Origin: Bactericera cockerelli
Lineage: Eukaryota > Arthropoda > Insecta > Hemiptera > Triozidae
Direction: 5' to 3'
NCBI GenBank assembly: GCA_024516035.1
Contig: CM044964.1
Span: forward strand, 12,960,597-13,024,596
Length of the DNA stretch: 64,000 nt
A program made the position numbers and the translations under genes. Of this stretch, positions 26,901 through 36,782 are shown one piece after another; the stretch's first letter is position 1; each line of letters opens with the position of its first letter. The notes under the pieces are model-generated. The model was not told the DNA's origin and made no database searches. It saw only the letters and a program-made list of their open reading frames with translations.

Positions 26901-29900
26901 ATGCGGCTAAAGTACTGACAATTTCGGTGATCAACAATCACTGCCATCAGATTTCCTGATCAAGTTTATTTCATAATATGTCTTCTCGCTTTGAGATGTG
27001 AAATAAAGCCATACGATAATAAATAAATAAATAGAATTGTTTACTTTGGTCTGTCTTGAGTCGTTTACTTTGGGTGCCCAATAATGTTGTTTTTCGCTTT
27101 TCCAAGTAGGTAATGAAGATGAAGATGACACCACTCCATTTCCAAAACCCGAAGCTATGCCTTTCCTGCCGCGGAACAACTTTTGCCTTCTTGGGGGCAG
27201 GTTTCTTCTTGGCTGTCCACTGTATTCACTGTTCCTTGGTCTCTTGTGTATTGGTGAATCCAAGTTTTCATCACAGGTTACTAGTTGTCATATTTGTGGT
27301 TATCACAATCTGATCAGAATTACTCAAAACTCGCTTCACTATTGCTCAACTTGGGACTCGAACCACCGACCTCCCGAAGAAAAGGTCACAACCATATCGA
27401 TCAATGCACTGAGGTCGGTATCGTTTTGTGGATCTCATCTTGTTGTGTTTGTTGGTCCGGGGCGCGTGAGCTAAGGCGGCACCCCTCTCGAGCAAATCTT
27501 TTTCATGCTCAAATGACAATGATATATTTTATCGTTGACATGCAATTAGGGTATTCCCGTTAATATTCTCCCGTACAACCGGTACCATTAATATTATTTT
27601 TTTTTTAATGTACATTTAGCAGGATGCTATAAACTCTTTCCACAGAGATCTCCACTTTATCATCAATTTTTGGTTGTGTTGTTTGTTTTTTGGTTTGTTT
27701 GTTTTGTTTTTGTTTTTGTTTTTTTTTTTTTTTGAGAAATGTGCAAATTTTTATGCAGTTTCTGCAGTCCATCCTCATTTTGTGTGATACCTGACAACAA
27801 ATTTTTTTTCGTCACTCACTGGCGTCCACTACGGGGCTTTATCATCTACAGCCGGTACGGACCGCGTTTTAAAATCAGCTTCCCCACTTGAAAGCCATTT
27901 ATTTTGAAGGAGTAGGGCAGTAATGTGAAATCCAAACTGGTTTTGATTTCCACCGCAGCGTGCCTTCGGAACACATAGATTTTATCGCAGCATGCACCTC
28001 ATCTTTTCGAAACGGTCTTACAAGACAGTATTTGTCTGAAACTATTTAAATCCAAGCTACGATCTTATCAAACGACTTCTATTTGTTTTGAACTTTTATG
28101 GTTGAAACCTTTTTCTTGTAGTATTTTCTCATGATTGTCGTCCGAAGTCAATTTATTGGCGTTTGAATGGTTAAATATTTATTATTCTCTTATCTCATTT
28201 TTAAGAATCAGCTTAATATGATGTGTATTTTAATTTTTAGTTTCTATGGTTTTGTGAAATCGTTGGAAATAAAGGTTTCTTTATAAGGTCTGTTTTTTTT
28301 TTTTCGGGTTTTCTTTGTTTAAGAATTGACTTGATGGCTTGGTAAATTATATTGTCTGATGATTCCTATAAACTTTGGTCTTCGAGGGCGGATCAAGAGT
28401 ACCGTGTTTGAGAAACCAGTGCAAGATACTTTATTTTTGGTTCTATTTTCGAACGTAGTCTTCTTTCCAGGTACAAATTCTTCGCAACTGCCACTTTTTA
28501 ACCCTTCAAAAGTAGAGCTCCTCGACTTTAAATAGCCCTTTGTCTGGCAATGACGAATCATTTGAGCTGTACTTTCAATTTGCATAATCGTGTCAATAAC
28601 CTGTAATATGCTGAGTTATTGTATTTCCTTTTTCCAACAAGTCAATGAGAATTATTCCCTTTGCATCCCAAAAACGGTAGCCATGACTTTTCCGGCCGAT
28701 TGGACCGATTTCGCCTTCTTTGGGGCAGATTGTCCAACCAAAGTCCATTTTTTTAACTGCTGTTTGGTTTCTGGGTTATAGTGATGTATCCAGGTTTCAT
28801 CAACGGTCACAACTCGACGCAAAAAATCATCAGGATTGCGATTGAAGAGTTTTAAGCAAGCCTTTGCAACAATTGAGCCGAATTCGTTTGTTGTACTTGT
28901 GAGCAATCGCGGCACCATCGCGCTGATAGTTTTCTCATGCCCAGCTTATCATGAAAGATTTTGAAGACCGTTCCATATGAAATGCCCACACTCTCAGCTA
29001 CTTCACGCACTTAACGACTAGTAGCTTGATCGATAAGGCGGCGACTTGTACCTGGAGTCGGTGTCAAGTCGCGGTTTCAGGTAATTAGTAAGCGAGTTGA
29101 GATTTGATATCCGAAGTATTAACACAAATATGATAATTTTTTTCACTTTACTTCACGCATTTGTTCGGCGAGCTTTGAGAATCATATCATGCACTTTTTC
29201 CACGACTTCCTCGGTACACACGTCTTCTGGGGTCCTGGGCGGTCCTGGTCAAAAATGCTTGTGCGCCCTCGTTTAAATTCATTAAACCAAAAGCGAACAG
29301 TGGTCATAGAAGGTGAAGAGCTCCCGTACACAGATTTAACTTTGATTTTATTTCATCACATTTTTTCCGTGCAAAAAAAGGAATCGAATAACTGGTCGGT
29401 ACTGTCATCAATCATCAATATACGCTACATTTTTAAGTTAAATACAATAAAATAATTTAAGACGCACACCAATGATTGTTGCTGTAGCAGGTATCTCAAC
29501 ACAATCTTTTTTTTTTACATGTTAGATGTGTTTAGACTGTGTTTTTATATCTTGCAACTTCAAGTGACCGATAAATGAAAACTAAGCGAGGAATCAGTTT
29601 CAAACTTTGGATGTAGTCATTTGAGATGTCGTTCTATCAAAAGTATCAAGTTTCACCAATGTTGTAACATGTCCCTAAACACGGGTACTTATTGATCCAT
29701 CTACGTAGTTGTTCTTTTTTTTAATTTTCGTAGGGAGTTGCCTAACCTTACCATGAAATGATTCCACATGAAAAATATTGAATTTTTTTGAATCCTGATT
29801 TTTTTATTTTTTTGAATCCTGCTTTTTTTTAATATGTTCTTTTTAGGGTTTGAAGGAGATTGTTAATTAAATATTATTATTTGTGATCTATTCTCTCAAA

Positions 29901-32900
29901 CAATTGTTGTTGGTTTTTTTTATAATATGTATATTTGTAATTTAATTTGTACTTTTATGAGAGGACATAATATGCCATAGGATTTATTCCTATATTTGTA
30001 ATTAATTTGACTTATGAGAGACATAATTATGCCATAGATTTATTCTATTGAACAGTAAATTCCTTTTTCAGACATTGGAGGTCGTTTGAAATTATTTTAT
30101 GCCCATATTTTCATACAGTTTCCTCATGCAATACCTTGTGTTTTGCTCTTCTTTTTCGCTCATTGTCTTTTTCGTCAGGGCACCAAATCTGTGAATGAAC
30201 ATAATTACATTTTTTGGTAATGGTATGCATTTGGATTTTTTTTTTTTAAGTTATTCATAAATATCAATAGCCCTAGTTATCACTTTAACTATTACAATAC
30301 TATTTTCTAAAATATATTTCAAAGGTAAAACATTTCTTCAAACTCACTACCGAGAGGAAGCGTGCCTCTGATTTAACATTTAATTTCCTAAGTTTACTTT
30401 CACTCCATTCACCAATTTGAAGGAAATTAGAATTTTTAATTACTTATTTATCAGACATCCCTCTCCTTTTGTCCCTCCCCACTCCTTCTCTTTTCTCACC
30501 TTTCAGCAACCCACATTTACTGCCAGCTCATATTTAAAATTAGGGTATGTTCAAATGGTTGTCTATCACAAGATAGGTAAAAACCGAAATAAAGTAAATA
30601 ATATATTATACTTACATTTTCAGTTATGATAACATACAGATGACTTTTCAATGGTAAAATTGTATCTTGTTTCAATAAATGGTGACATAGTGACTTAGCA
30701 ATACATAAATGATGACTTTTCAATGGTGATTTCATTTAAAATTTCATATAAATAAAACAATAGGTACTTGTACTTTTTTTGTTTGTTTTTTGTTTGCAAA
30801 TGAATTCATTTTATATTTACAAGCAATGAGACACAATAAGAATAAGTAAATATGTGGGGAAAAGATAACAATTTTATTTTTTATTTAAATTTATTAGAGT
30901 GTGCAAACATACAATTATGTTATATAGGTACACTATGAAATATATACATATAAAAAAAATACATTTTCAAATAATTATTCATTAAGAGTTCAAAACAGAA
31001 GTGGGATCATAATTATGAAAGACAAACAAAGAAGTCATTAGGATATTCTTGCATTCTTATAATTTTATTTTTAATAATTTCAATTAAAATCATTTTACTA
31101 TGGTTCCTCTCGAATGCTCTTGGGGCCGAGTTATGAAACAGGATTAAAGGCGGAATTCATAGACGATTTTGTAATACATCTGTGGTGCTAAGTCACGGAT
31201 TGCGCACTGTGTACGATAGGGAAAACCGACGCTTAGCAATGACTTGAGTTATTGAATTTGTCTATCAATTTCGCCCTAAATATCCAGGATTTGTTAATCC
31301 AACGAACAGCTGATATAAATGCGCTGTGAAAGGTTGAAATTCCCACTAGAGAGCATGTTATGGGTAATTCATAAGTCGGACTTAGTTATGCCCAGTAGCG
31401 TAGCTAGACCTACATTTCGGGGGGGGTGGGTGAATTTCGCCTAGGTATTAGTTCATATTTGCTAGTATTTCCTTGGAATTTCGGGGCTTGGGATTTCCCA
31501 AACCCCTCCCCAACCCCCCCCCCCCTGGCTTACCCACTGGTAATGTCGTGCTAACCCACCAATTGTGAGATGATTTTTTCGACGCTCGTCTGCTTCCCTA
31601 CCGGAATTATTAGATTTCAGCACTTACCTGGTCTGCATAGAGAGCATTTTAGACCACTGCACCATTGAGGCATGTGCTTAGTGGCGGTCCTACCTTTCTT
31701 ACATGTTCTAACTGCCCCATTGACCAATCCTGTGCACGTTGTATGCTTTCAACGCCTTTGTGTCTCATTCTCTCGTAGCGATTCTTATGGCCGGTTCTAT
31801 CAATTTTACGAAACCTCGGTTTGGTAAGAATCTCGGATTGGAAACGCTAGTTCCAAAAGGATTCGTGTACCGGTATGAGGAAATACGAGATTGAGCCAAA
31901 CGGAGCGAGGTTTCACGAACCTCGGTTTTTTCATTCATTGATAGAACCGGCCATTATTGTCTTTATGATCCACTCCTTCCATTTACTTGGCGTATGATTG
32001 TCCCGTTCTATCGATCGGTTCCGTGGTGGAGATGCTTTGGCTTCAGGATAACTTCTTGGGCACTGGGAATTTTGAACTAAAATTTTCTTCTAACTATAAT
32101 TTTGCGAGTTGGTGTGGATTTTTTTTGTGATGATATTTTTTTAATGAACTGATTTTGAATGTATAGTATGTTTATATTGTGTTGGCTAAAAGGTGTATTG
32201 ATTTTGAATTTAATATGTTCGTGTACTGTACTGGCTAGAACACGTATCAATCTCTTCATTCTAGTATTGGGGAAAATACTCGGGGATTTTTTTTGGCTCG
32301 AATTTTTCTAGCTTTTGCAAATATGCAAGATTTTCTTCTGTATTTCTTTATTACTTCCGATAAATTTCGAAATTAGAAATCATCTGTCTGGTAGTCCAGA
32401 GGTCGCAGGTTCGAAACCAAGCCGGGACATAACCAGTTATCCTCCCAAAAAATATGTCTTGGGATTACTGCTGGAATGATGGGACTTATTATCGACCTCA
32501 GTAGCTTGATCGATAAGGCGGGAGGTCGGTTGTTCATGTCCCAAGTTCAGCGAAGATTTCGTAAAGTTAGTTTGAGTAGTTGTAACCTCCAGGTTAAAAG
32601 TCCACCGCCTTATCGATCAAGCTACTGAAGTCGGTTGTTAAATGTAATAGTAAAGGAAAAAATACCGATCATTTTAAACCGACCTCAGTAGCTTGATCGG
32701 TAAGGTCTTTAATCTGATGGTCGGTGGATCGAGTCCCACGATAAGCAAAAATTTAGTAGTTGTGATTAATAACTTAACGATTGTGATTAACACAAATATT
32801 TTAAACTATTATAAGACTAACTTAATTTAGTTTTAAATTCTCAAGACTAATGAGTTCTATTCAACAATAAAAAAACCTATTATTATTAGTCCTAAATATG

Positions 32901-35900
32901 GCGATTATTATTGATTATTTCTGTTCATATTTCAGAAATGCTGGCAAGTGCTGAACACACACTGTATCCCATCCTGTTTGCACCTGTGTGTTTTCATGGA
33001 CCCGGACACCAGTGGCGGATATCTCAGGGGGTCATTCTGGAGAAGTACCACAAGTTCAGTCGCAGGGATACCAGATACCCTTCTGTGCATAGTGTAAGTG
33101 CCTATAACCCTGAACCCCTGGGGTGGAGCCAGTACCTCGTAAAATAATCTAACCATGCTATTCAAAAATAACCTTGCTTATTCAAATTACATATTTTGAA
33201 CACAATTCTAACATAGGTCAATTTTTTTCTCGTCCATCGATTGATTGTAACAATGCTATTGATATATAACGGCCACAACGGAGTCCCGAAATTTGTCTTT
33301 ATCAAGCTGTAGGTACCAGGGTCTGGAGTCGAGGGTGTAGGGTCTAGGCCAGGTCCTCGTTGTGGCCGCCTACTAAGTAAAGTTAGTAGTTGTAGTTAAC
33401 TCTATTGAAATTTATTTACATAAATGTCAAAGGGCGGCATTATTGCCTCAGGCAATCTCTACCATCCAAACTATGGTCTTGCGTCAACCCAATCCAAGGA
33501 CCCAAAAAGATGGTCTTTAAGGGTTGGGTGGAAGAGCGAATGGAGCAAACCATAAATGGCCATGCAGTTGAAAGCAGAGATGCGATATTAAACCAAGAAA
33601 AGAAAAAAAAAATGTAGCTGTTGTTTCGTGGCCAGCAAATAAATGCTGAAACACTCAATAATAATAATAAATCATTTGTTTTATTTTTCTTTTCTTTTTT
33701 GTATACAGAAGACCCATGCTAAGCCATTTTTATTTGGCTTCTAAAATAATTTTTTAATTATTTTATAATGATATTTATAAAATTTTATATATATTTTTTT
33801 TTTTTTTTGTAAAAAAAAACATTATTTTATAATAATAAATGAATTTTTTTTTTAAAGACCATTTGTAAATTGTGCTGTTTCACGAACTGCATAATCAAAC
33901 ACATTATACTATATATTATACCAGAGTAAACCTACTGTTACATGTTTAATGTTTCAGCTCGTGTTTCTCAAGCTGGTCTCCACACTCTTCCCCACCTCCG
34001 ATGCCCGCCACTATGTCACCACTCCGGCACTGATATTCCTGTGCCATGCCCTGGGCAGGGGCAATGCAGTGTCGACGCGCGATGTGGCAGTGGGGGTGTT
34101 CCTGGCAACGCTCAGTGTCGAGGTAAGATAACGGGAAAGTGACCATTCCGCTCCAAATAGTCGAAGTGAGCCCTTTGAATGTTGTTTTTGTTGTAGCCAG
34201 CTTGGCTACAGCTGGAGGGGTGAGTGATGGTCTCCAGCCAACTTTATTTCTAAGTTGGCTCGTCCTGAACCACATATTTCTATGTGCGATTAACCATCAT
34301 GAGGACTTGGGCTTTTTTTTAAAGCCATTCAAGGCTTAGGAAACTGCAAGCTAGCCTAGCTTGTAAGGGTTGGCTAGTCTGTTCTCTGTTTATAGTCCTC
34401 TAGCTAGCGAGACACTGGTCTTCTCCCTGTTTAACGTCCCCAGCCCTTTGAATGGAAGATTATTATTATTAAACGAGATTGGGGTTAGGTAGAAGAGAAA
34501 GCTACAGACTTGAACCTTGCCCCTGGGAACCTATCCTTTTTAAACCCGACCTCAGTAGCTTGATTGATAAGACGGCGGATTTGTGATTTGTCGTCGGTGG
34601 TTCAAGTGTCAAATTGAGCAAAAATTTAGTAAAGCTAGTTTGAGTAGTTGTGATATCACGATTGTAATCAACACAAATATGATAACTACTTATTCAAGTA
34701 ATAATAATAATTTAATTTAAAGATTTATGGTGTTTGTGTTATGTATGAAATAAACCAATAAGTAATTAAACTATAATAACAAGATTCGTACCCAACTTGA
34801 ATTATTTTAATTTGTTAAACACAATTCGTACCACAAAAAAATTGCAAGCAAGATTGCTATTCCTTATTCGAAACCAACACCATGAGTACTCAAGTCATAT
34901 TAATTACTTAATTTAAGCAACGTCGAGAGTGGTGAAGACATGGATTGGTGAGCGCTCTAGTTTCAAATCCATCCATGGTCATCTAGACAATCCACGTTCT
35001 TCTGGATTTTATTAACCTCAACCAGCTCCATTCGGGCTGGGTGAGGTTAATTTGAGTAACTGGGTTGTTTGTCCAGCGAGTGGTGTGTAAACCCACCGTC
35101 GATATGACTATGTTGTTGAAAGTGCTTTCAACCCAAACAAACAAAAGTACCTTTTCTGTTTGTTTATGTAATTTAAAATATATCCTTCCAACTAAAAATA
35201 AAAAATACTTTTACTATTTCATCTCTTCCGCAGTCACTGTGAGTCTCTTCCGGAACCGAGTGAGTTAGTGCGCTAGCCATTGCACGCATAGTGACCTGGG
35301 TTCAATCCCCAGCGGGGTAGGATTTTTTCTGCCCTGTACTTGAATGTTCGAGGTCCACTCATACCTCGTGAGGAAAACTTAGTAGCTGCTTTAATGTTAG
35401 CAGCGACCAGTGGCGGAATTATAGGAAATAAAGATATTGGGATATTAAAGATATAGAAAAGTCCTTTAATTTTGCGCTACCCACTGAAATTGTGATATAA
35501 TAACACAAAGAAATACATTAATAAAGAAATAAAAAAGGGTTGGGTGGAAGAGATAAGGGTTGGGTGGAAGAGATTGCCTAAGACAATAACCCCGCCCTTT
35601 AGTTAGGACATATATTATGTATATATTTATTTATTTTTTCTTTATTTTTTTCTTCTGTTATATTGTATTTTCATTTGTAATTATTTGTATTTTATATGTC
35701 CTATTACATAATAAAGTGTAAATAAATACATTAATTTATTTCTTCTGTTCCAGTATATCGACCTGTCCAAGCGATACCTCTCAGAGCTCATCAACTTCCT
35801 GCAAGGCTTTCTCCTCCTCTTCTGTCACTCCCTCCCCCTCCCCCTCACCAAACCCTTCAAATCCTCCTCCAAACAACTGCTAGCCTTCAGCCCGTCAGAT

Positions 35901-36782
35901 CTTCTTTCAATCAGTCTACCCGACAAAACTCATGTGTCCCAATCAGTCAAAACCAACTCGTCTCAATCCACCAATTCAAAAATATCCTCAGAAACCGATC
36001 TATCCCAGTTGACCATCTCAGCATCAGATTTGTTGTCATCGGCAAAAGAAATATCAACCGTTTTCAAAGTGAAAGCCCTCAGAGCCGTTCTCAACTTGGT
36101 GACCGGTTTGCTCGACAAATACTCGTCGTATGACGCGGCCTATTTGATTTTCGACAATATTGCCGCCGTGTGCCGTCAGTTGCGAAACGAATTGAACGCA
36201 GGGTCAAAAACAACAGCTGGTGAGACGAAAGAAACAACTCAGAACGAGACAACAAATGAGGAAAACAAAAATGAGTCACCGATAAAAGTTGGAAAAAAGA
36301 AACAGAAAGCTAATCAAAAATCTGAAGAAGAATCTTCTAAGAACACAATTCAGGTCAGCGAAAAACAGATGGACGTTGACAGTCTCCGAGCTACTAGTGT
36401 GATACTCGAACTGGTTCAAGCTCAAATCAATGAGGTTCTCGAGAAATTTGATTCGCTGAAAAAGGACCATCCCTTCCCGTACGTCACAAAGGAGAAAGAA
36501 AAGCCCAAAATCCTGCGTCTGTTCGAGCCCGAGATCAAGCCCGTGCTCAAGTTCCAGACCAAGGGCGCCCAGAAGGAGCGGGAAAAGCTGCTGGGCAAGT
36601 ACAAGAAGGAAATGAAGGGCGCCGTGCGGGAGATCCGCAAGGACGGGCGATTCCTGCAGCAGGTGAGGTTGAGACAGCAGAGCCGGGCGGACCAGGAGCG
36701 ACAGAAGAAGGTGAAGGAGATTCTCGGGTTCTGCTCGAACCAGGAGGGCGAGATCCGGGGACTGAAGAGGAAGAAGAAGTGA
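11916..36782 (+). CDS. NOP14: Nucleolar protein 14 (NOP14), SSU-processome factor
   Basis: Exons 11916-12098, 13215-13364, 14011-14153, 15528-15885, 17217-17380, 18693-19602, 32936-33093, 33958-34122 and 35754-36782. Family marks in order: NPFEVHVNKSKFNILG and VGLPGVSRSKA near the N-terminus, AEFVKEAHFGGGML, FDFLVKELRFEATGK, SADDLDDGFALEN, a long Glu/Asp/Lys-rich stretch in exon 6 (larger than in human NOP14), FTFEVPKEYEELCELL, LFPTSDARHYVTTPAL and the C-terminal KGAVREIRKDGRFL ending in Lys-rich LKRKKK. NOP14 acts in the nucleolus in 18S rRNA processing and 40S assembly. The predicted product is about 1086 aa against roughly 860 in human. Single-base indels break the frame at 14023-14026, about 15738, 32960-32963, 32983-32984 and 33027-33031. 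Splice sites are intact, so sequence error is more likely than decay. Exon 4 edges are duplicated nearby, and an array amplifies the stop-codon end. Confidence 0.93.
13640..13835 (-). repeat. SINE-D copy in NOP14 intron 2
   Basis: Minus strand head GGTAGTGTTTAACGCGCTAG, a tRNA-like B box (GGTTTCAATCCCATCC with decay) and the tail ending in AACCTTGCCTGGTGGTTATC. Same family as 45630-45840. Confidence 0.6.
14709..14960 (+). repeat. SINE-E copy in NOP14 intron 3
   Basis: Head GCCTCCCTGGTGTAATGG with the B box AGTTCGATTCCCGGTTGG, then the core GGCTGGGTGAGGTTAATGTG, ending near TAAAACCAAATAGAATCAA. This matches the 2143-2400 copy. Confidence 0.75.
15046..15160 (+). pseudogene. Duplicate of the NOP14 exon 4 acceptor and first 45 bp
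   Basis: Polypyrimidine tract CTCTCTTTCCCCCTCCCCTC, AG, then codons for AEFVKLAHFGGGMLS (15105-15150) copy the true exon 4 start at 15528, one residue different (L for E). No good donor follows, so it is a pseudo-exon or an exon skipped by the spliceosome. A MITE (15188-15472) sits between the two copies. Confidence 0.85.
15188..15472. mobile_element. Palindromic MITE between the exon 4 copies
   Basis: The ends are inverted: GTATTTTTCTTTCTAACC at the left and GGTTAGAAAGAAAAATAC at the right. The inside is AT-rich with internal inverted pieces. A related sequence lies at 7440-7830. The flanks both read TGAATTTCCAAACAGTGGGA, which is a duplication of intron sequence too long to be a simple target-site duplication. 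Confidence 0.7.
15936..16090 (+). pseudogene. Duplicate of the NOP14 exon 4 3' end and donor
   Basis: GTGGATAAGAACTTGTTTGA and following (15953 on) repeats the real exon 4 tail (15829-15885), including codons for FDFLVKELRFEATGK, and then 70 bp of intron. In the copy the donor has changed from AAAAGTGAGT to AAAATGAGT, so it can no longer splice. Confidence 0.85.
16328..16500 (+). repeat. Element G copy with one 38-bp unit
   Basis: TCTGGCTGGGGGACTATAAA followed by the unique body CATTGGCTTAGTTGTGGGGG and ending GACGCCACCTATGATGATGG. This is the shortest form of the element whose 5' unit is amplified at 1202-1802. Confidence 0.7.
17485..17875 (-). repeat. SINE-E, apparently full length (about 390 bp)
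   Basis: Minus strand: tRNA-like head GCCTCCGTGGCGTAACGG and B box GAGTTCGATCCCTGG, central GGCTGGGTGAGGTTAATGTG, then a 3' half with GGCGTTAGGAAGGGCATCCA and GTCGACCCTGCTTGAGCGG. Best reference copy in the window. Copies at 2143 and 43115 end with a different tail. Confidence 0.8.
17919..18130 (+). repeat. SINE-A with near-complete tRNA cloverleaf head
   Basis: The head starts GTCCCGGTAGCTCAGTGG and has the B box GGGTTCGAAACCC. The head end GCGGGGAC is close to complementary to the first bases; other copies read CCGGGAC, a perfect acceptor stem. The body (TCCTCCCATTTGGGATTTTT) and the ATT-repeat tail are shared with 18405-18625 and 50236-50450. Confidence 0.8.
18405..18625 (+). repeat. Second SINE-A copy in NOP14 intron 5
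   Basis: Head GTCCCGGTAGCTCAGTGG, B box GGGTTTGAAACCC, closing arm GCCGGGACA, body and an (ATT)n tail ending about 70 bp before the exon 6 acceptor. The 5' head pairs with CCGGGAC. Confidence 0.8.
19603..20700. other. Start of NOP14 intron 6
   Basis: No exon is seen. It holds an AT-rich segment with the repeated motif AAAAGTCACCATTTAT at about 20590-20690, whose reverse recurs near 30640-30730. The joint from exon 6 (phase 0) to 32936 needs no exon here. Confidence 0.5.
20700..26480 (+). repeat. T-rich, strand-skewed degenerate repeat block
   Basis: About 5.8 kb in which T far outnumbers A on the plus strand. Loosely repeated phrases include GAGCAAGGACCTTCACAA, TGTTCATTGTTT, CCTGTGTCCATCA and GGGAGTTGGACT. 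A clear tandem part with about 150-180-bp units lies at 24590-25250. Element F copies interrupt it at 24290-24440 and 25518-25650. No long open frame on either strand reads like a protein. It lies wholly within NOP14 intron 6. Confidence 0.7.
24590..25250 (+). repeat. Tandem array, four copies of a 150-180-bp unit
   Basis: Each unit contains ATTTTGTCTTTAAAAATCAT, TAATCGCTGATTTTCTTTTG and GGGGTCAAGGGAGTTGGACT, then CTCTTTCTGTATTTTCTCAT. Spacing shrinks in the third and fourth copies by small deletions. Confidence 0.85.
26480..27950 (-). mobile_element. Decayed mariner-family transposon
   Basis: The minus strand carries broken transposase pieces in the expected order: a helix-turn-helix remnant (VEISVERVYSIL, 27600-27670), the catalytic block VTCDENLDSPIHK (about 27250), FWKWSGVIF..TYLEKRKTT (about 27100) and the C-terminal PLPPYSPEIDSCDHLF (26690-26750). 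Many frameshifts and stops show it is dead. A reversed SINE-B (27300-27425) interrupts it. Ends were not located. Confidence 0.75.
28330..29460 (-). mobile_element. Second decayed mariner-family transposon
   Basis: On the minus strand, 29310-29190 encodes the N-terminal domain piece TVRFWFNEFKRGRTSIFDQD, and 28918-28652 encodes an open stretch with FLRRVVTVDETWIHHYNPET (containing the catalytic Asp of the D,D34D family) and SAGKVMATVF. Sequence beyond has shifted frames. A SINE-B at 29010-29148 splits the gene. Orientation and order are normal for mariner. Confidence 0.85.
29010..29148 (+). repeat. SINE-B inserted in the mariner, with 11-bp target duplication
   Basis: TACTTCACGCA occurs at 28999-29009 and 29149-29159, on each side of a SINE-B (TAGCTTGATCGATAAGGCGG, then the AACACAAATATGATAA tail). 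The direct repeat of target sequence shows retroposition after the mariner arrived. Confidence 0.9.
29461..31787. other. AT-rich part of NOP14 intron 6
   Basis: No gene is seen. A segment at about 31120-31390 (GGCCGAGTTATGAAACAGGA) resembles, reversed, 63195-63232, so it is probably another dispersed element. 29940-30030 has a 50-bp tandem duplication (TAATTTGTACTTTTATGAGA). Confidence 0.4.
31788..31953. mobile_element. PIF/Harbinger-type MITE, 166 bp
   Basis: Perfect 17-bp terminal inverted repeats (TGGCCGGTTCTATCAAT) are flanked by the direct trinucleotide TTA at 31785-31787 and 31954-31956. That target length and sequence fit PIF/Harbinger. Inside are further inverted pieces around AAACCTCGGTTT, so the whole element can fold. 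Confidence 0.8.
32385..32805. repeat. SINE-A fragment followed by a head-to-head SINE-B pair
   Basis: 32385-32490 is a SINE-A remnant. 32492-32580 is a forward SINE-B piece. From 32582 a reversed SINE-B head, a spacer of about 45 bp (TGTAATAGTAAAGGAAAAAA) and a forward SINE-B (32680-32805) form an inverted pair. The same pair, spacer included, appears in opposite orientation at 62420-62760. Confidence 0.75.
34182..34441 (-). mobile_element. Element F, 260 bp, with 13-bp target duplication
   Basis: AGCCCTTTGAATG flanks the element at 34169-34181 and 34442-34454. Read on the minus strand it begins GGGGACGTTAAACAGGGAG, passes TATAGAAAT-like TAGAAATATGTGGTTCAGGA and ends in a CAA-rich tail. It has no tRNA head. 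The long target duplication indicates retroposition. Sits in NOP14 intron 8. Confidence 0.85.
34550..34690 (+). repeat. SINE-B copy in NOP14 intron 8
   Basis: CAGTAGCTTGATTGATAAGA, GTCGGTGGTTCAAGTGTC and the tail AACACAAATATGATAACT. Confidence 0.75.
35245..35735 (+). repeat. SINE-C followed by element H
   Basis: SINE-C (35245-35530) has TGAGTTAGTGCGCTAGCC and the B box GGTTCAATCCCC. Directly after it, two copies of GGGTTGGGTGGAAGAGAT lead into element H and its AATAAAGTGTAAATAAAT end, which finishes about 20 bp before the NOP14 last-exon acceptor. Confidence 0.7.
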
